A DNA stretch of 64,000 bases from Pseudobacter ginsenosidimutans (GCF_007970185.1 NZ_CP042431.1:2356001-2420000), one strand, 5' to 3'. Counted from the first letter of the stretch, positions 35,816-45,364 are shown. Translations and numbers: made by a program. The notes: generated by a model not told the origin, from the sequence alone.

Positions 35816-38608
35816 ATGGAATACAATTTCAGAGATATTGAAAAGAAATGGCAGGCGCAGTGGATCGCTTCCGGCGCATACAAGACCAGTAACAACAGTA
35901 CAAAACCCAAAGCCTATGTGCTGGACATGTTCCCTTATCCAAGCGGAGCAGGCCTTCACGTAGGGCACCCGCTCGGTTATGTGGCCAGCGATATCTATGC
36001 CCGCTACAAAAGACTGAAAGGTTTTAATGTACTCCACCCAATGGGCTACGACGCCTTTGGTCTGCCTGCCGAACAATATGCCATCGAACGCGGCATCCAT
36101 CCCGCCGTGAGCACCGGGGCCAATATCGAAACATTCCGCCGCCAGCTCGACAATATCGGGTTCGGCTACGACTGGAGCCGTGAAGTCCGCACCTGCGACC
36201 CGTCCTACTACAAGTGGACGCAGTGGATCTTCCTCCAGTTGTTCGAAAGCTTCTACAACCGCCGATCCAATAAAGCGGAAAAGCTGGAAGTACTCATCGC
36301 TTCTTTTGAAAAAGAAGGGAATGCCATCCATTCATTTCCCAATAACAAATATGAGGCCCCCAACGGCAGCAAGACCTTCACCGCTGAAGAGTGGAAGAAA
36401 TGGGACGAACTGGCGCAGCGTGAGATCCTCATGCAGTACCGCCTCGCCTACCTCGCATATACGGATGTGAACTGGTGCGAAGCACTCGGTACCGTACTCG
36501 CCAACGATGAAGTGATCAATGGTGTCAGCTATCGTGGTGGCTTCCCCGTTATCAAGAAGAAAATGCGCCAGTGGAACCTGCGCATCACAGAATATGCAGA
36601 AAGATTGTTGCAGGGGCTTGAAGTGGTAGATTTCTCTGACTCCATGAAAGAGATCCAGCGCAACTGGATCGGTAAGAGCTATGGCGCTGAGATCAATTTC
36701 AAACTGAAGAGCGAAAAGAATACAGTCACCGATATGACGGTGTTCACTACAAGACCTGATACCATCTTTGGTGTGGACTTCATGGTAGTGGCTCCCGAGC
36801 ATGAAATGGTGAAAGAGATCACTGCTGCAGACCGCCAGCAGGCAGTGGACGAATATCTTCAGTATGTGCAAAGCCGCTCAGAAGTGGAGCGCATGGCCGA
36901 AGTGAAAAAGATCACCGGCTGCTTCACCGGCGCTTATGCCATCAATCCTTTCAATGGCCGCGAGATCCCTGTCTGGATCTCCGAGTATGTGCTCGCCGGA
37001 TACGGAACGGGAGCCATCATGGCCGTTCCCTGCGGCGACGAGCGCGATCATAAATTTGCCGTTCATTTCGATATCCCCATTACCAATATCATCGGCGATG
37101 CCTATGATGGCAAAGAAGCCAATCCTACCAAGGATGCCATTCTCGGAAATTCCGATTTCCTGAACGGAATGGTTATGCGCGATGCCATTGAAGTGGTATT
37201 GAAAAAAGTGGAAGAGCTCGGTATTGGTAAAAGCCAGGTGAATTTCAAAATGCGCGATGCCGGCTGGAGCCGTCAGCGTTACTGGGGCGAACCCTTCCCC
37301 ATCGTTTTCAAGAACGACATTCCCTACGCAATGGATCCGAAGGATCTTCCCCTGGAACTCCCGCCCAGTGATGATTTCAAGCCTTCCGGAACCGGAGAGG
37401 GCCCCCTGGCCAATATCCCATCCTGGGTGAATATCTCCGATTCTGAAAAACACGATACCAACACCATGCCTACCCACGCAGGTGCGGCCTGGTATTTCCT
37501 TCGCTATACAGATCCTCACAATACTGAAGTATTTGCTGATCGCAAAGCGCTGGATTACTGGGGACAGGTAGACGTGTACGTTGGTGGCTCAGAGCACGCA
37601 GTGGCGCATTTGCTTTACTCCCGCCTCTGGGTGAAAGTGTTGCATGATCTCGGGTACCTCGGTTTTGATGAGCCATTCAAAAAGCTGATCAACCAGGGCA
37701 AGATCACGGCTGAATCCAAATTCGTTTACCGCGTTCGCAATACCAATCAATTTGTTTCTGCTGGTTTGAAAGATCAGTATGAAGCAGATCCGCTGCACGT
37801 AGATATCAATATCGTTGATGGATTGGAGTTAGATATCGAAGCATTCAAAAAATGGACGCCGGATTTTGCTGATGCCAGTTTCATTCTCGAAGATGGCAAA
37901 TACATCTGTGGCGCTGCCATCGAGAAGATGAGCAAATCATACTTCAACGTAAGCAATCCCGATCAGGTAGTTGCCAAATACGGCGCCGATACATTCCGCA
38001 TGTACGAAATGTTCCTCGGACCATTGGAAGCATCCAAACCCTGGGACGTAAAGGGCATTGAAGGTGTTCACCGTTTCCTCAAAAAATTCTGGCGCCTGTT
38101 CTATGATGAAACAAAAGGACAGGTTTGGACGAACGATAAAGCCACCGACGCAGAATGGAAAGTGATCCACAAAGCCATTAAGAAGATCGAAGAAGATACG
38201 GAACGCTGGAGCTTCAACACCGCAGTAAGCGCCTTCATGGTTTGCGTGAATGAGCTCAATGATCTCAAATGCACCAAAAAGGAAGCGCTGGAAAAACTGA
38301 TCATTCTTCTCACTCCATATGCACCGCACGTGAGCGAAGAGCTCTGGCACCTGCTCGGCAATGCCGGCTCTGTGCTGGATGCAGCTTATCCTGTTGCTGA
38401 AGAGAAATACCTTGTTGAAACCAGCAAGGAATATCCGATCTCTATCAACGGAAAACTGAGGACCACCCTCGTGCTCAGCCTGGAAGCTTCCCAACAGGAA
38501 GTAGAGCAGGTAGTGCTCGCCAATGATATTGTTCAGAAATGGCTGGAAGGCAAGCCCCACAAGAAGATCATCTTCGTAAAAGGAAAGATGGTGAATGTGG
38601 TGATATAG
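35816..38608 (+). CDS. leuS: Leucyl-tRNA synthetase
   Basis: A 930-residue class I synthetase. The HIGH-type motif is GLHVGHP in YPSGAGLHVGHPLGY (about residue 45), the editing domain has FTTRPDTIFG and GTGAIMAVP, and the KMSKS motif is intact at about residue 704. The anticodon-binding domain follows, with TPYAPHVSEELW, and the C-terminal domain ends in KKIIFVKGKMVNVVI. The length is usual for the family. It charges tRNA-Leu and corrects misacylation. Confidence 0.98.
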   Translation: MEYNFRDIEKKWQAQWIASGAYKTSNNSTKPKAYVLDMFPYPSGAGLHVGHPLGYVASDIYARYKRLKGFNVLHPMGYDAFGLPAEQYAIERGIHPAVSTGANIETFRRQLDNIGFGYDWSREVRTCDPSYYKWTQWIFLQLFESFYNRRSNKAEKLEVLIASFEKEGNAIHSFPNNKYEAPNGSKTFTAEEWKKWDELAQREILMQYRLAYLAYTDVNWCEALGTVLANDEVINGVSYRGGFPVIKKKMRQWNLRITEYAERLLQGLEVVDFSDSMKEIQRNWIGKSYGAEINFKLKSEKNTVTDMTVFTTRPDTIFGVDFMVVAPEHEMVKEITAADRQQAVDEYLQYVQSRSEVERMAEVKKITGCFTGAYAINPFNGREIPVWISEYVLAGYGTGAIMAVPCGDERDHKFAVHFDIPITNIIGDAYDGKEANPTKDAILGNSDFLNGMVMRDAIEVVLKKVEELGIGKSQVNFKMRDAGWSRQRYWGEPFPIVFKNDIPYAMDPKDLPLELPPSDDFKPSGTGEGPLANIPSWVNISDSEKHDTNTMPTHAGAAWYFLRYTDPHNTEVFADRKALDYWGQVDVYVGGSEHAVAHLLYSRLWVKVLHDLGYLGFDEPFKKLINQGKITAESKFVYRVRNTNQFVSAGLKDQYEADPLHVDINIVDGLELDIEAFKKWTPDFADASFILEDGKYICGAAIEKMSKSYFNVSNPDQVVAKYGADTFRMYEMFLGPLEASKPWDVKGIEGVHRFLKKFWRLFYDETKGQVWTNDKATDAEWKVIHKAIKKIEEDTERWSFNTAVSAFMVCVNELNDLKCTKKEALEKLIILLTPYAPHVSEELWHLLGNAGSVLDAAYPVAEEKYLVETSKEYPISINGKLRTTLVLSLEASQQEVEQVVLANDIVQKWLEGKPHKKIIFVKGKMVNVVI

Positions 38609-38625
38609 CGTTATCTTTCAGTACC

Positions 38626-39317
38626 ATGGATTCCCCTTTCAGCAATATTATCCGGAAATACCAATCCACTTTCCACCCTGTGGTGAAGATGGAACCCGGA
38701 GAAAAGCTGCTGACCCTTGACCTGAGTGAGCAAAACCGCTCACTCTCCGATGAGGTATTGGCAGATACCAACCGTTTCGCAGGCTGGATCAACCAGCAGC
38801 TGGAGCAGGCGGGTTGCCGATTTGCGATCGGAGGATACAGGGAAAACAGGAAAGTATATCAAACCCCGCTTTTTGCAGCGGAAAAGCCCGGGGATGAGCC
38901 GCGAACTGTTCACCTGGGCATCGATATCTGGGGACCAGCCGGTACTCCCGTATATGCATTCATGGGAGGAATGGTCCATAGTTACGCGTATAACAAAGCG
39001 GATGGAGATTACGGCGCCACACTCGTTCTGTTACATCAGCTGGATGGAATGGCCTTCTACACTTTATACGGCCACCTCAGTTTGAAAGATATACAGACGC
39101 TTTCAGCCGGACAATACATTATCTTTGGACAACCAATGGCTCATTTCGGCCCCCCTCTGAAAACGGAAACTGGCCACCGCACCTGCATTTTCAAGTGATC
39201 CTGGATATGGAACTTAAAGAAGGTGATTATCCCGGAGTCTGTAGATGGTCTGAGCGCGATAAATACTTTTCCAATTGTCCTGATCCAAACCTGATCCTGC
39301 AGTTATTGCCCACCTGA
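38626..39317 (+). pseudogene. M23-family peptidase, frameshifted
   Basis: From ATG 38626 the frame encodes a LytM/M23 domain: VHLGIDIWGPAGTPVYA with the first zinc ligands, [12 protein letters not shown] and YTLYGHLS. At a run of six C (39150-39155) the frame is lost and stops at 39198. One more C would restore [21 protein letters not shown], the essential HLHF motif, and a normal end at 39317 (about 230 residues). No signal peptide is seen. Such enzymes cleave peptidoglycan cross-links. As read, the shortened product lacks HLHF and would be inactive. Confidence 0.85.
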
Positions 39318-39443
39318 AGTCTCCCCCTTCATCCCAATCATTGTTTGTAAACGTGAACGTTTACTCTCTGCCTGAACTGTGGAACAGAAGTCCCATGCGT
39401 GTGCTTTATTTATTTCTATTTGATAACCTATAAACTTTCTCTT

Positions 39444-40718
39444 ATGTCATTCAATCTTCTCGATTCGGTGAAAGGATTATTTACCAGCGACCTCATCAGT
39501 AAGATGGCATCATCTTTTGGTGAAAGCGAGGGTGGAATACAAAAGGCAGTTGGTGGCGCTATTCCCGCAGTGCTTACAGGTTTACTCAATAAGGCCAGTT
39601 CAGCCGATGGCGCAGCCAGCCTTCTGAACCTTTCCAAGGATGCATCCGGCAGCGGCATGCTGGGGAATCTCAGCGGCCTCCTGGGAGGTGGCAATCTCCT
39701 CGGTAAAGGCATGGATATGCTGAAAGGATTATTCGGCGACAAAACAAGTTCCATTACAAGTATGATCGCCAATTTCGGTGGCATACGCGAATCATCGGCA
39801 TCATCACTGCTTAGTGTAGCCGCACCAGCAGCGCTGGGAGCAGTTGGAAAACAGGTTACACAAAACAATATGGGCGTCAGCGGTCTTACCGGCTGGCTGG
39901 CTGAACAGAAAGACAGTATCCTGAGCGCAGTGCCTTCAGGTCTGAATATCGCAGGTGCATTGGGACTTGGAAGTCTCAGCGACCTGGGCAATAAATTGTC
40001 CGGCCTTCTCGGAGGCGCTACCGGATCAGTGAAGCATGTGGCGGGTACCGCTTCCGCCTATACGCACGACACCGTTGAAAAAGCGAAAGGGGGCGCTAAA
40101 TGGCTCTGGCCCCTGCTGCTGGCCCTGCTGGTAATACTCGCCCTGGTTTATTTCCTCCGAGGAAGGGGCAAAAAAGATGAAATGGCTGTTACTCCGCCCA
40201 CCGAACAAACAACACCGGCGCCGGACACCGCTGCTTCTATCACTGCTGCGCCTGCACTTGAATCCATCAAGGTAAGGTTGCCCGATGGATCCGAACTGGA
40301 TGCTTACAGAGGTGGTATTGAAGACAGACTCGTGACCTTCCTGAATGATCCCAACTCAAAAGGAGGTAAAGATGTTTGGTTCGATTTCGATAACCTCAAT
40401 TTTAAAACAGGTAGTGCAGAGATCACACCGGAAAGCATGGTGCAGGTGAACAATATCTCCGCTATCCTCAAGGCATATCCGAAATTAAAGATCAAGATCG
40501 GTGGATACACTGATAAGAGTGGCGATGAAAAAGTGAACATGAAACTGTCGCAGGATCGTGCAAACGCAGTGAGCGCTGCATTGAAAGGAAAAGGTGAAGG
40601 CAAACAGATCGAAGGAGCTGAAGGATACGGATCACAATTTGCGAAGGCCGCTGCGGATGCGCCTGATGAAGAAAGGAAAAAAGACAGAAGGATTGCTGTT
40701 GGTGTAAGAGAAAAATAG
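39444..40718 (+). CDS. DUF937-OmpA fusion membrane protein
   Basis: I start at ATG 39444 (MSFNLLDSVKGLFTSD), the usual DUF937 N-terminus; this gives 424 residues. Residues 1-150 form the DUF937 (YidB-like) domain rich in Gly, Ser and Leu. A transmembrane helix (LWPLLLALLVILALVYFL) follows at about 225-245, then a Pro/Thr linker, and an OmpA-like peptidoglycan-binding domain (FDFDNLNFKTGSAEI, IKIGGYTDKSGDEKVN, LSQDRANAVSAAL). The arrangement suggests a protein anchored in a membrane that grips peptidoglycan. Confidence 0.87.
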   Translation: MSFNLLDSVKGLFTSDLISKMASSFGESEGGIQKAVGGAIPAVLTGLLNKASSADGAASLLNLSKDASGSGMLGNLSGLLGGGNLLGKGMDMLKGLFGDKTSSITSMIANFGGIRESSASSLLSVAAPAALGAVGKQVTQNNMGVSGLTGWLAEQKDSILSAVPSGLNIAGALGLGSLSDLGNKLSGLLGGATGSVKHVAGTASAYTHDTVEKAKGGAKWLWPLLLALLVILALVYFLRGRGKKDEMAVTPPTEQTTPAPDTAASITAAPALESIKVRLPDGSELDAYRGGIEDRLVTFLNDPNSKGGKDVWFDFDNLNFKTGSAEITPESMVQVNNISAILKAYPKLKIKIGGYTDKSGDEKVNMKLSQDRANAVSAALKGKGEGKQIEGAEGYGSQFAKAAADAPDEERKKDRRIAVGVREK

Positions 40719-40747
40719 TTTCCCCTTAAGTTTTGTTCTATAGTGGC

Positions 40748-40812
40748 GGAGCCCGGTACGCCGGGTTCCGGATTGAATTGAACGGGGCTGTCTCAGGTGA
40801 GGCGGCCCCGTT
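40748..40812 (+). terminator. Tandem hairpins after the DUF937-OmpA gene
   Basis: The first hairpin pairs GGAGCCCGG (40748-40756) with CCGGGTTCC (40761-40769). The second pairs AACGGGGC (40781-40788) with GCCCCGTT (40805-40812) and is followed by GTTT. The second is the likelier terminator, although its T tract is short. Confidence 0.6.
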
Positions 40813-40939
40813 GTTTATGATGACTGTAATATCATAAACCCGGATTCCGTCTATGAAAGGCGGCTTCTATCGACTTTCCATTTTGCATTTTTTCATTTGT
40901 ACCATTTTTGTGTGCCCCACTCCAAAAAAAATTTTACAA

Positions 40940-42406
40940 ATGAAAACACTTGGTTTATCCCTGATCCTTTTGTCTGCTTTTATAGGAACCAATGCCCAGA
41001 ACAGGATAATGGTGTCACTGCAAAATGATCTGAAAGGACCGTATACCGGCAGACTGTTCGTGTATACGCTGAAAGACACTTCCAAACATTTCAGCATGAA
41101 CTTCGCAGAGGATGAAGCAGCTTTCTCTGCAGAAGTGTTCAATTGGAAAAATGGACAAACCATCGAGCTGCCGCAATATGCAATTGCATTGAATCAACGG
41201 CTACCGCAACTTTCTTCGGGATATTACAAGCTGATCGCAATCCTGGATACCAATACCCGCGATCGCGGAATAGCTGCACCGGGCAACCTCTTTACAAGAC
41301 AGGAAGCAATACTGAAAGTATCTGAAGGAAAGGAGAATACTGTTGAGCTGATGCTCAGTCATGTATTCCCTGCGAAGACTTTTCCCGAAAATGATTCCAT
41401 CCGTGAAGTCAATTTTATTTCTGACCTTCTTTCCAGGTTCAAAGGTTATCCTGTTACAATAAAAGCAGCTGTGATACTTCCGCCGGGATATGAGAGAGAA
41501 GCAAACAATACCTATCCTGTTGTGTATGTTATTCCCGGCTGGGGTGGAACACATTATCAGGCATTATCGGCCGGTGCAAGAAAAATATATGGAGTGGGTA
41601 CAGGTAAGAACAAGATCTATGTTTTTCTCAACCCTGAATTACAAAACGCATATGGGCCGCATGCCTTTGTGGACTCGAGAGTGAATGGCCCATGTGGGAA
41701 GGCGCTCGTAGAAGAATTGATGCCTTATATTCAAAAGACTTTCAGAGCATCACCCGATCCCAGACTGAATTTTCTGACAGGCCAGAGTACCGGAGGTTAC
41801 GGCGCTGTATGGCTTGCTCTGGGTTATCCTGAAAAGTTCGGTGGAGCCTGGGTTACAGCGCCTGATCCGCTTGACTTCAGCAGCTTTACAGGGGTTGATA
41901 TTTATAATGATGAAAACTACTATACAGACAGCAAGGGCAGGGAGCGTGGCATCAATAAAGTGAATGGCGTATTTACCAGTACGCTGCGAAAGACTTTTGC
42001 TCTGGAAATTTTTGAAGCGAATGGCGGCCAGCAACAAGCATTTGACGCCGAATTCGGTCCCGCAGATATCAATGGCCGGCCGCTTAAACTCTTCGATGAG
42101 ATAACCGGTAAAATTAATAAGACAGTAGCCAACTCCTGGAGATTGTACGACATGGCGTTTTATGCGGAATCATATGCAGAAACCTTAAAAAAGATAAAGT
42201 TTCCTGTGCGTATCTATGTTGGCTCGAATGATAATTTCCTGCTGAATGAATCAGCACTCTCATTCGCCAGGAAAATAAAGCATCTAAATCTGCCCATTTA
42301 TGTGGAAGAGATCCCCGGTGCTGATCATTTCCAGGTCCGGAATGTAAGCGTGACCAGGAATATTCAAACGGAAATCGATCAGTTGATTTCAATGGTAAAA
42401 GAGTAA
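40940..42406 (+). CDS. Secreted esterase, alpha/beta hydrolase
   Basis: I start at ATG 40940 because it opens a signal peptide (MKTLGLSLILLSAFIGTNAQ); the product has 488 residues. An N-terminal beta domain (about 20-190) precedes an esterase-D-like alpha/beta hydrolase: YPVVYVIPGWGG (oxyanion region), GQSTGGYGAVWLALGYPEKFGG with the nucleophile Ser, RIYVGSNDNFLL near the acid residue, and PGADHFQ with the catalytic His. It probably hydrolyses ester bonds in the periplasm or outside the cell; the substrate is unknown. Confidence 0.88.
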   Translation: MKTLGLSLILLSAFIGTNAQNRIMVSLQNDLKGPYTGRLFVYTLKDTSKHFSMNFAEDEAAFSAEVFNWKNGQTIELPQYAIALNQRLPQLSSGYYKLIAILDTNTRDRGIAAPGNLFTRQEAILKVSEGKENTVELMLSHVFPAKTFPENDSIREVNFISDLLSRFKGYPVTIKAAVILPPGYEREANNTYPVVYVIPGWGGTHYQALSAGARKIYGVGTGKNKIYVFLNPELQNAYGPHAFVDSRVNGPCGKALVEELMPYIQKTFRASPDPRLNFLTGQSTGGYGAVWLALGYPEKFGGAWVTAPDPLDFSSFTGVDIYNDENYYTDSKGRERGINKVNGVFTSTLRKTFALEIFEANGGQQQAFDAEFGPADINGRPLKLFDEITGKINKTVANSWRLYDMAFYAESYAETLKKIKFPVRIYVGSNDNFLLNESALSFARKIKHLNLPIYVEEIPGADHFQVRNVSVTRNIQTEIDQLISMVKE

Positions 42407-42417
42407 AAGCAAAAATA

Positions 42418-42455
42418 GAAAGAGGGAGCTCTAAGACTGGAAGCTCCCTCTTTCC
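42418..42455. terminator. Bidirectional intrinsic terminator
   Basis: GAAAGAGGGAGCT pairs with AGCTCCCTCTTTC across a short loop between the converging esterase and YceI genes. Confidence 0.85.
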
Positions 42456-42475
42456 AATTAGATGAATACTCGAAA

Positions 42476-43072
42476 TCAGGAACGATTGCAGAAGATCCTG
42501 AGGGTGATTTTCACTCCGGGAAGAATATATAATGTCTCTTCTGGGTTGTTGTATTTATCCATCCCGTATTGAAGCCGGTTCAGTTCAAATTTACCATTGA
42601 CAGAAATTCCTTCTGGTGTTATATTGATTTCAGCAGGAAAGCTAATGTTATTTGTTCGCCCGATCATTGTAAAGTTCCCTGTTACTTTCGCATTCAAATT
42701 GGTTCCTTCTTCCTTGTAGTCTTCAACCTTTGTTATTTTGAAAGTAGCATTGGGATGGAGGACCACATTGAAGAAATCGGAAGATTTCAAATGATCCAGC
42801 AGTTCATGTTTTCTGTTTTCCGGGAGATCGAAATTGGTGATACTGGAAATGGGGATCTTAAAATTTCCAGCTACGATCCTGTTTTTGTCGTTAATTTCCA
42901 ATGTGCCGGATGCTTTGAATCCTCCTTCGTGAAAATGTGTTGATGCGATCCCTTTCCATTCTATGGCAGATTTGTTTTCATCTACACTGAATATAGTGTT
43001 GTCTGCGCCTTTTCGTGAGCAAGACGCTACAATTGCCAGTGACATTGCCATTAAATAAACTTTCATTTTCAT
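42476..43072 (-). CDS. YceI-family lipoprotein
   Basis: This 198-residue protein has a lipoprotein signal ending IVASC, so it should be anchored to a membrane. The mature part is a YceI lipocalin-like barrel: FSVDENKSAIEWKGIAST, GNFKIPISSITNFDLPE, SSDFFNVVLHPNATFKIT and VTGNFTMIGRTNNI. YceI proteins bind isoprenoid lipids. The C-terminal ITLRIFCNRS ends at the gene stop. It is separated from the thioredoxin gene by a long perfect hairpin. Confidence 0.9.
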   Translation of the reverse strand: MKMKVYLMAMSLAIVASCSRKGADNTIFSVDENKSAIEWKGIASTHFHEGGFKASGTLEINDKNRIVAGNFKIPISSITNFDLPENRKHELLDHLKSSDFFNVVLHPNATFKITKVEDYKEEGTNLNAKVTGNFTMIGRTNNISFPAEINITPEGISVNGKFELNRLQYGMDKYNNPEETLYILPGVKITLRIFCNRS

Positions 43073-43180
43073 GTGCTTACTTTTGTTTTGATTTTAAAAT
43101 GGGTGCAAGGATCATCATTATCTAAAATCCAAACAAAAAGCAGCGACGAATACCAGCTTATGACGTCGTAAGAATATGAT

Positions 43181-43234
43181 TGTCTATCAATGCAAAGCGG
43201 AGTTCAATCGAACTCCGCTTTGCATTGATAGACA
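43181..43234. repeat. Perfect 25-bp inverted repeat with AATC loop
   Basis: The arms 43181-43205 and 43210-43234 are exactly complementary over 25 bases (beginning TGTCTATCAATGC) with a four-base loop, then TTATTTTTTG on the plus strand at 43240-43249. It lies between thioredoxin (which ends at 43274, leftward) and YceI (which starts at 43072). It may be a terminator for the thioredoxin transcript, although the T run on that strand is weak, or a small mobile or regulatory element. The rest of 43073-43273 shows nothing. Confidence 0.8.
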
Positions 43235-43273
43235 CAAGCTTATTTTTTGCTGATATGTAAGTTGAGAACTGTA

Positions 43274-43888
43274 TTAAGATTCTATCAGTCTTTTCAATAT
43301 CTCTTTCTGTGTGTGTACAGTTTTGTCCTTTGCATACCATGCGTGCAATTCCTGCGCAATGGCTGTATAATCCATTCCTTCGGTCCTCATCTTTTTGTAT
43401 ATTTCCTGTAGCGGTGCAGGCCTTGGGCCCCAGTTGAATTTTTCTTCCAGTGTTTCTGTATCCAGTACTACCAGTTTGGGGATACTGCGGCTGGTGCCGT
43501 CCGTAAGGTATTGATCAATCAGCTCCGTGTTTTCGTCGCGCAATACCAGCCTGAGTTGGATCAGCGGATTCTCGCCGGCCATGGCATTGAGTGCAGGCAA
43601 TATCTGCGCAGCATCGCCGCACCAGCCTTCTGTGATCACCAGCCAGGTTTGAGGTTTGCTGATGGCGCGCAATGCCACGGAAACTTCAGGCAGGAGCTGA
43701 ACAGTTTTATCGATACGCTGCATGCGTTGCACGTTCAGCTTCGTGTAATGCGCCAGGGATTCGGATTGTTGCGGTCCTGTCACTTTTCCTTCCAGCAACA
43801 GATCATCAACCAGTTTTCGGTAGCCGGGATAATCCATTGAATTGTTCAGGTATTTCCTGTCGAGTGTTTTCCTATTTGTTGTGATCAT
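43274..43888 (-). CDS. Thioredoxin-family protein with WCGDA motif
   Basis: A 204-residue cytoplasmic protein. The thioredoxin motif is EGWCGDAAQ, where the second Cys of CxxC is absent (Cys-Gly-Asp-Ala), so it can have only a single active Cys. Further features are SIPKLVVLDTETLEEKFNWGPRP, with the cis-Pro loop IPK, and a C-terminal helix. Such proteins are thought to act as monothiol reductases or peroxide-linked proteins. It is third in the marR-SDR-thioredoxin unit, 36 bp after the SDR gene. Confidence 0.85.
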   Translation of the reverse strand: MITTNRKTLDRKYLNNSMDYPGYRKLVDDLLLEGKVTGPQQSESLAHYTKLNVQRMQRIDKTVQLLPEVSVALRAISKPQTWLVITEGWCGDAAQILPALNAMAGENPLIQLRLVLRDENTELIDQYLTDGTSRSIPKLVVLDTETLEEKFNWGPRPAPLQEIYKKMRTEGMDYTAIAQELHAWYAKDKTVHTQKEILKRLIES

Positions 43889-43924
43889 ATTATCTGGATT
43901 AAAAGGTGAAAGTAATTTATTTCC

Positions 43925-44827
43925 TTAAGCAGGAGTGGTTGCGTTGTATACTGCCGCAAACTCCTGTGCAAAATCAGCCAGCTTCACTTTTCCAATGGGG
44001 CCATTGCCATTTTGAAAATAATCTTCAGACATCACACCGGAATCGATGGCATTGCCCATTTCAACATAGTTGTTGGAAATATCTTCGCCTAAGCCTGCCT
44101 GTTGCATGCCCTGCAATGCCTGATCATCTGTGAACTTCACCCAGGGAAGCCCGGGTTTACCAATCGCCTTACCGATGGTAGCTGCAATTTGATCTGTTCC
44201 TGCTTCATCACTCACCACATATTTCACGGAATGTCCTTTGAAATCCAGTTTCAGCAAAGCTTCCGCAGCTGCAGCAGCGATATCCGATGTATGCACCAGC
44301 GGGAACTGGCCGGCGCCTGCACTGAAATTGCTGCCAATAATATTTTGATGCCTTATCAGTTCCAGGTTAGAAAAAAGATTATAATAGAAATAGGCCGGAC
44401 GGAGATAAAGGATATTTACGTTTTCCAGCTTGTTCAGTTCCTGCTCCAGCCGATGGATGCCGTCAACAGGTCCAACACCGGACGAAAGGTGCGCTCCGAT
44501 ACTGCTGAGCACAACTGCATATTGAACGCCTGAGGCTTTGAGGGCTGTTGAATAGTTCTTTCCTACAGATGCAATATAATCCTTGATGCTTTGTGAATTG
44601 TAATTGGGAGGAGTCATCAGGTAAACTGCATCGGCACCTTTGAAAGTCTCAGTTAAGAATGCAGCATCATCCAAAGAGCCGATGGCTGCTTTCGCGCCTT
44701 TGCCGGTCAGCTCCTGCAGGTTACCGGCAGAGCGGCCGATCACAGTCACATCATGGCCTTCACTCAATAATTGCAGTACGATAGGTTTGGAAATATGGCC
44801 TGAAGCGCCGGTAATAACGTATTTCAT
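43925..44827 (-). CDS. NmrA-like NAD(P)-binding protein (atypical SDR)
   Basis: A 300-residue protein beginning MKYVITGASGHISKPIVLQLL with the TGxxGxxG nucleotide-binding motif, then GHDVTVIGRSAGNL, AVYLMTPPNYNSQ and VVLSSIGAHLSSG. It lacks the YxxxK catalytic pair of classical SDRs and matches NmrA/quinone-reductase-like members that bind NAD(P). It lies 73 bp after marR, with a MarR-type operator in the gap. Confidence 0.88.
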   Translation of the reverse strand: MKYVITGASGHISKPIVLQLLSEGHDVTVIGRSAGNLQELTGKGAKAAIGSLDDAAFLTETFKGADAVYLMTPPNYNSQSIKDYIASVGKNYSTALKASGVQYAVVLSSIGAHLSSGVGPVDGIHRLEQELNKLENVNILYLRPAYFYYNLFSNLELIRHQNIIGSNFSAGAGQFPLVHTSDIAAAAAEALLKLDFKGHSVKYVVSDEAGTDQIAATIGKAIGKPGLPWVKFTDDQALQGMQQAGLGEDISNNYVEMGNAIDSGVMSEDYFQNGNGPIGKVKLADFAQEFAAVYNATTPA

Positions 44828-44869
44828 TTCTTCTGATTTAAGCGGTTGATAAATGATTGTGTATTAATA

Positions 44870-44884
44870 ATTGTATATACAAAT
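44870..44884 (-). promoter_or_regulatory. MarR-type operator between marR and the SDR gene
   Basis: ATTGTATATACAAAT contains the perfect 12-bp palindrome TTGTATATACAA and matches the operator in front of marR. It lies 43 bp before the SDR start codon and could control an internal promoter. Confidence 0.65.
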
Positions 44885-44900
44885 AACAAGGTAAAAAAAT

Positions 44901-45329
44901 TTATTTGTCGAGTTGATCGGCCATTTTAGTAATGGAATCGATGAGTGTATCGCATTCTTCCTTACCCAGGATCTTGTAATAATGCTGACTGAATTCTTCA
45001 GCACAGGCGATCAGTTGAGGTTGCAATTCTTTTGCTTTAGGAGTGGGATACACATTGGTCAGCTTACCTTCTGAAGTACGCACCACCAGTTTCTTGCTTT
45101 CCAGTTTTTCCAGCAAACGCGTGATGGTAGAGGGTGTCAGGTGGAGCTGACCTGCGATGGCCCCTGGCTGCATACCTGGTTCATCCAGCACCAGCAGCAG
45201 CACATAAGCATGGCTGGGGCTCAGGTCTACCTTCTTCCAAACGTCGCTGGCCATCTTCTCAACGATGCGGGCCAGTGCGCCGGAGGCAAAGTAAAAACAC
45301 TGTCTGAATTTGCTTTCTGAGGTTTTCAT
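44901..45329 (-). CDS. MarR-family transcriptional regulator
   Basis: I start at ATG 45329 (MKTSESKFRQCFYFASGALA); an in-frame TTG lies four codons upstream. The 142-residue protein has a MarR winged helix: LSPSHAYVLLLVLDEPGMQ, GAIAGQLHLTPSTITRLLEKLESKKLV (recognition helix) and LTNVYPTPKAKEL (wing). Cys 11 in FRQCFYF lines up with the redox-sensing Cys of OhrR-type members, so oxidant sensing is possible. It heads a unit with an SDR and a thioredoxin-like gene. Confidence 0.92.
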   Translation of the reverse strand: MKTSESKFRQCFYFASGALARIVEKMASDVWKKVDLSPSHAYVLLLVLDEPGMQPGAIAGQLHLTPSTITRLLEKLESKKLVVRTSEGKLTNVYPTPKAKELQPQLIACAEEFSQHYYKILGKEECDTLIDSITKMADQLDK

Positions 45330-45364
45330 ACCAGGTGCCAAACTAATTATTCAGATCGACTATG

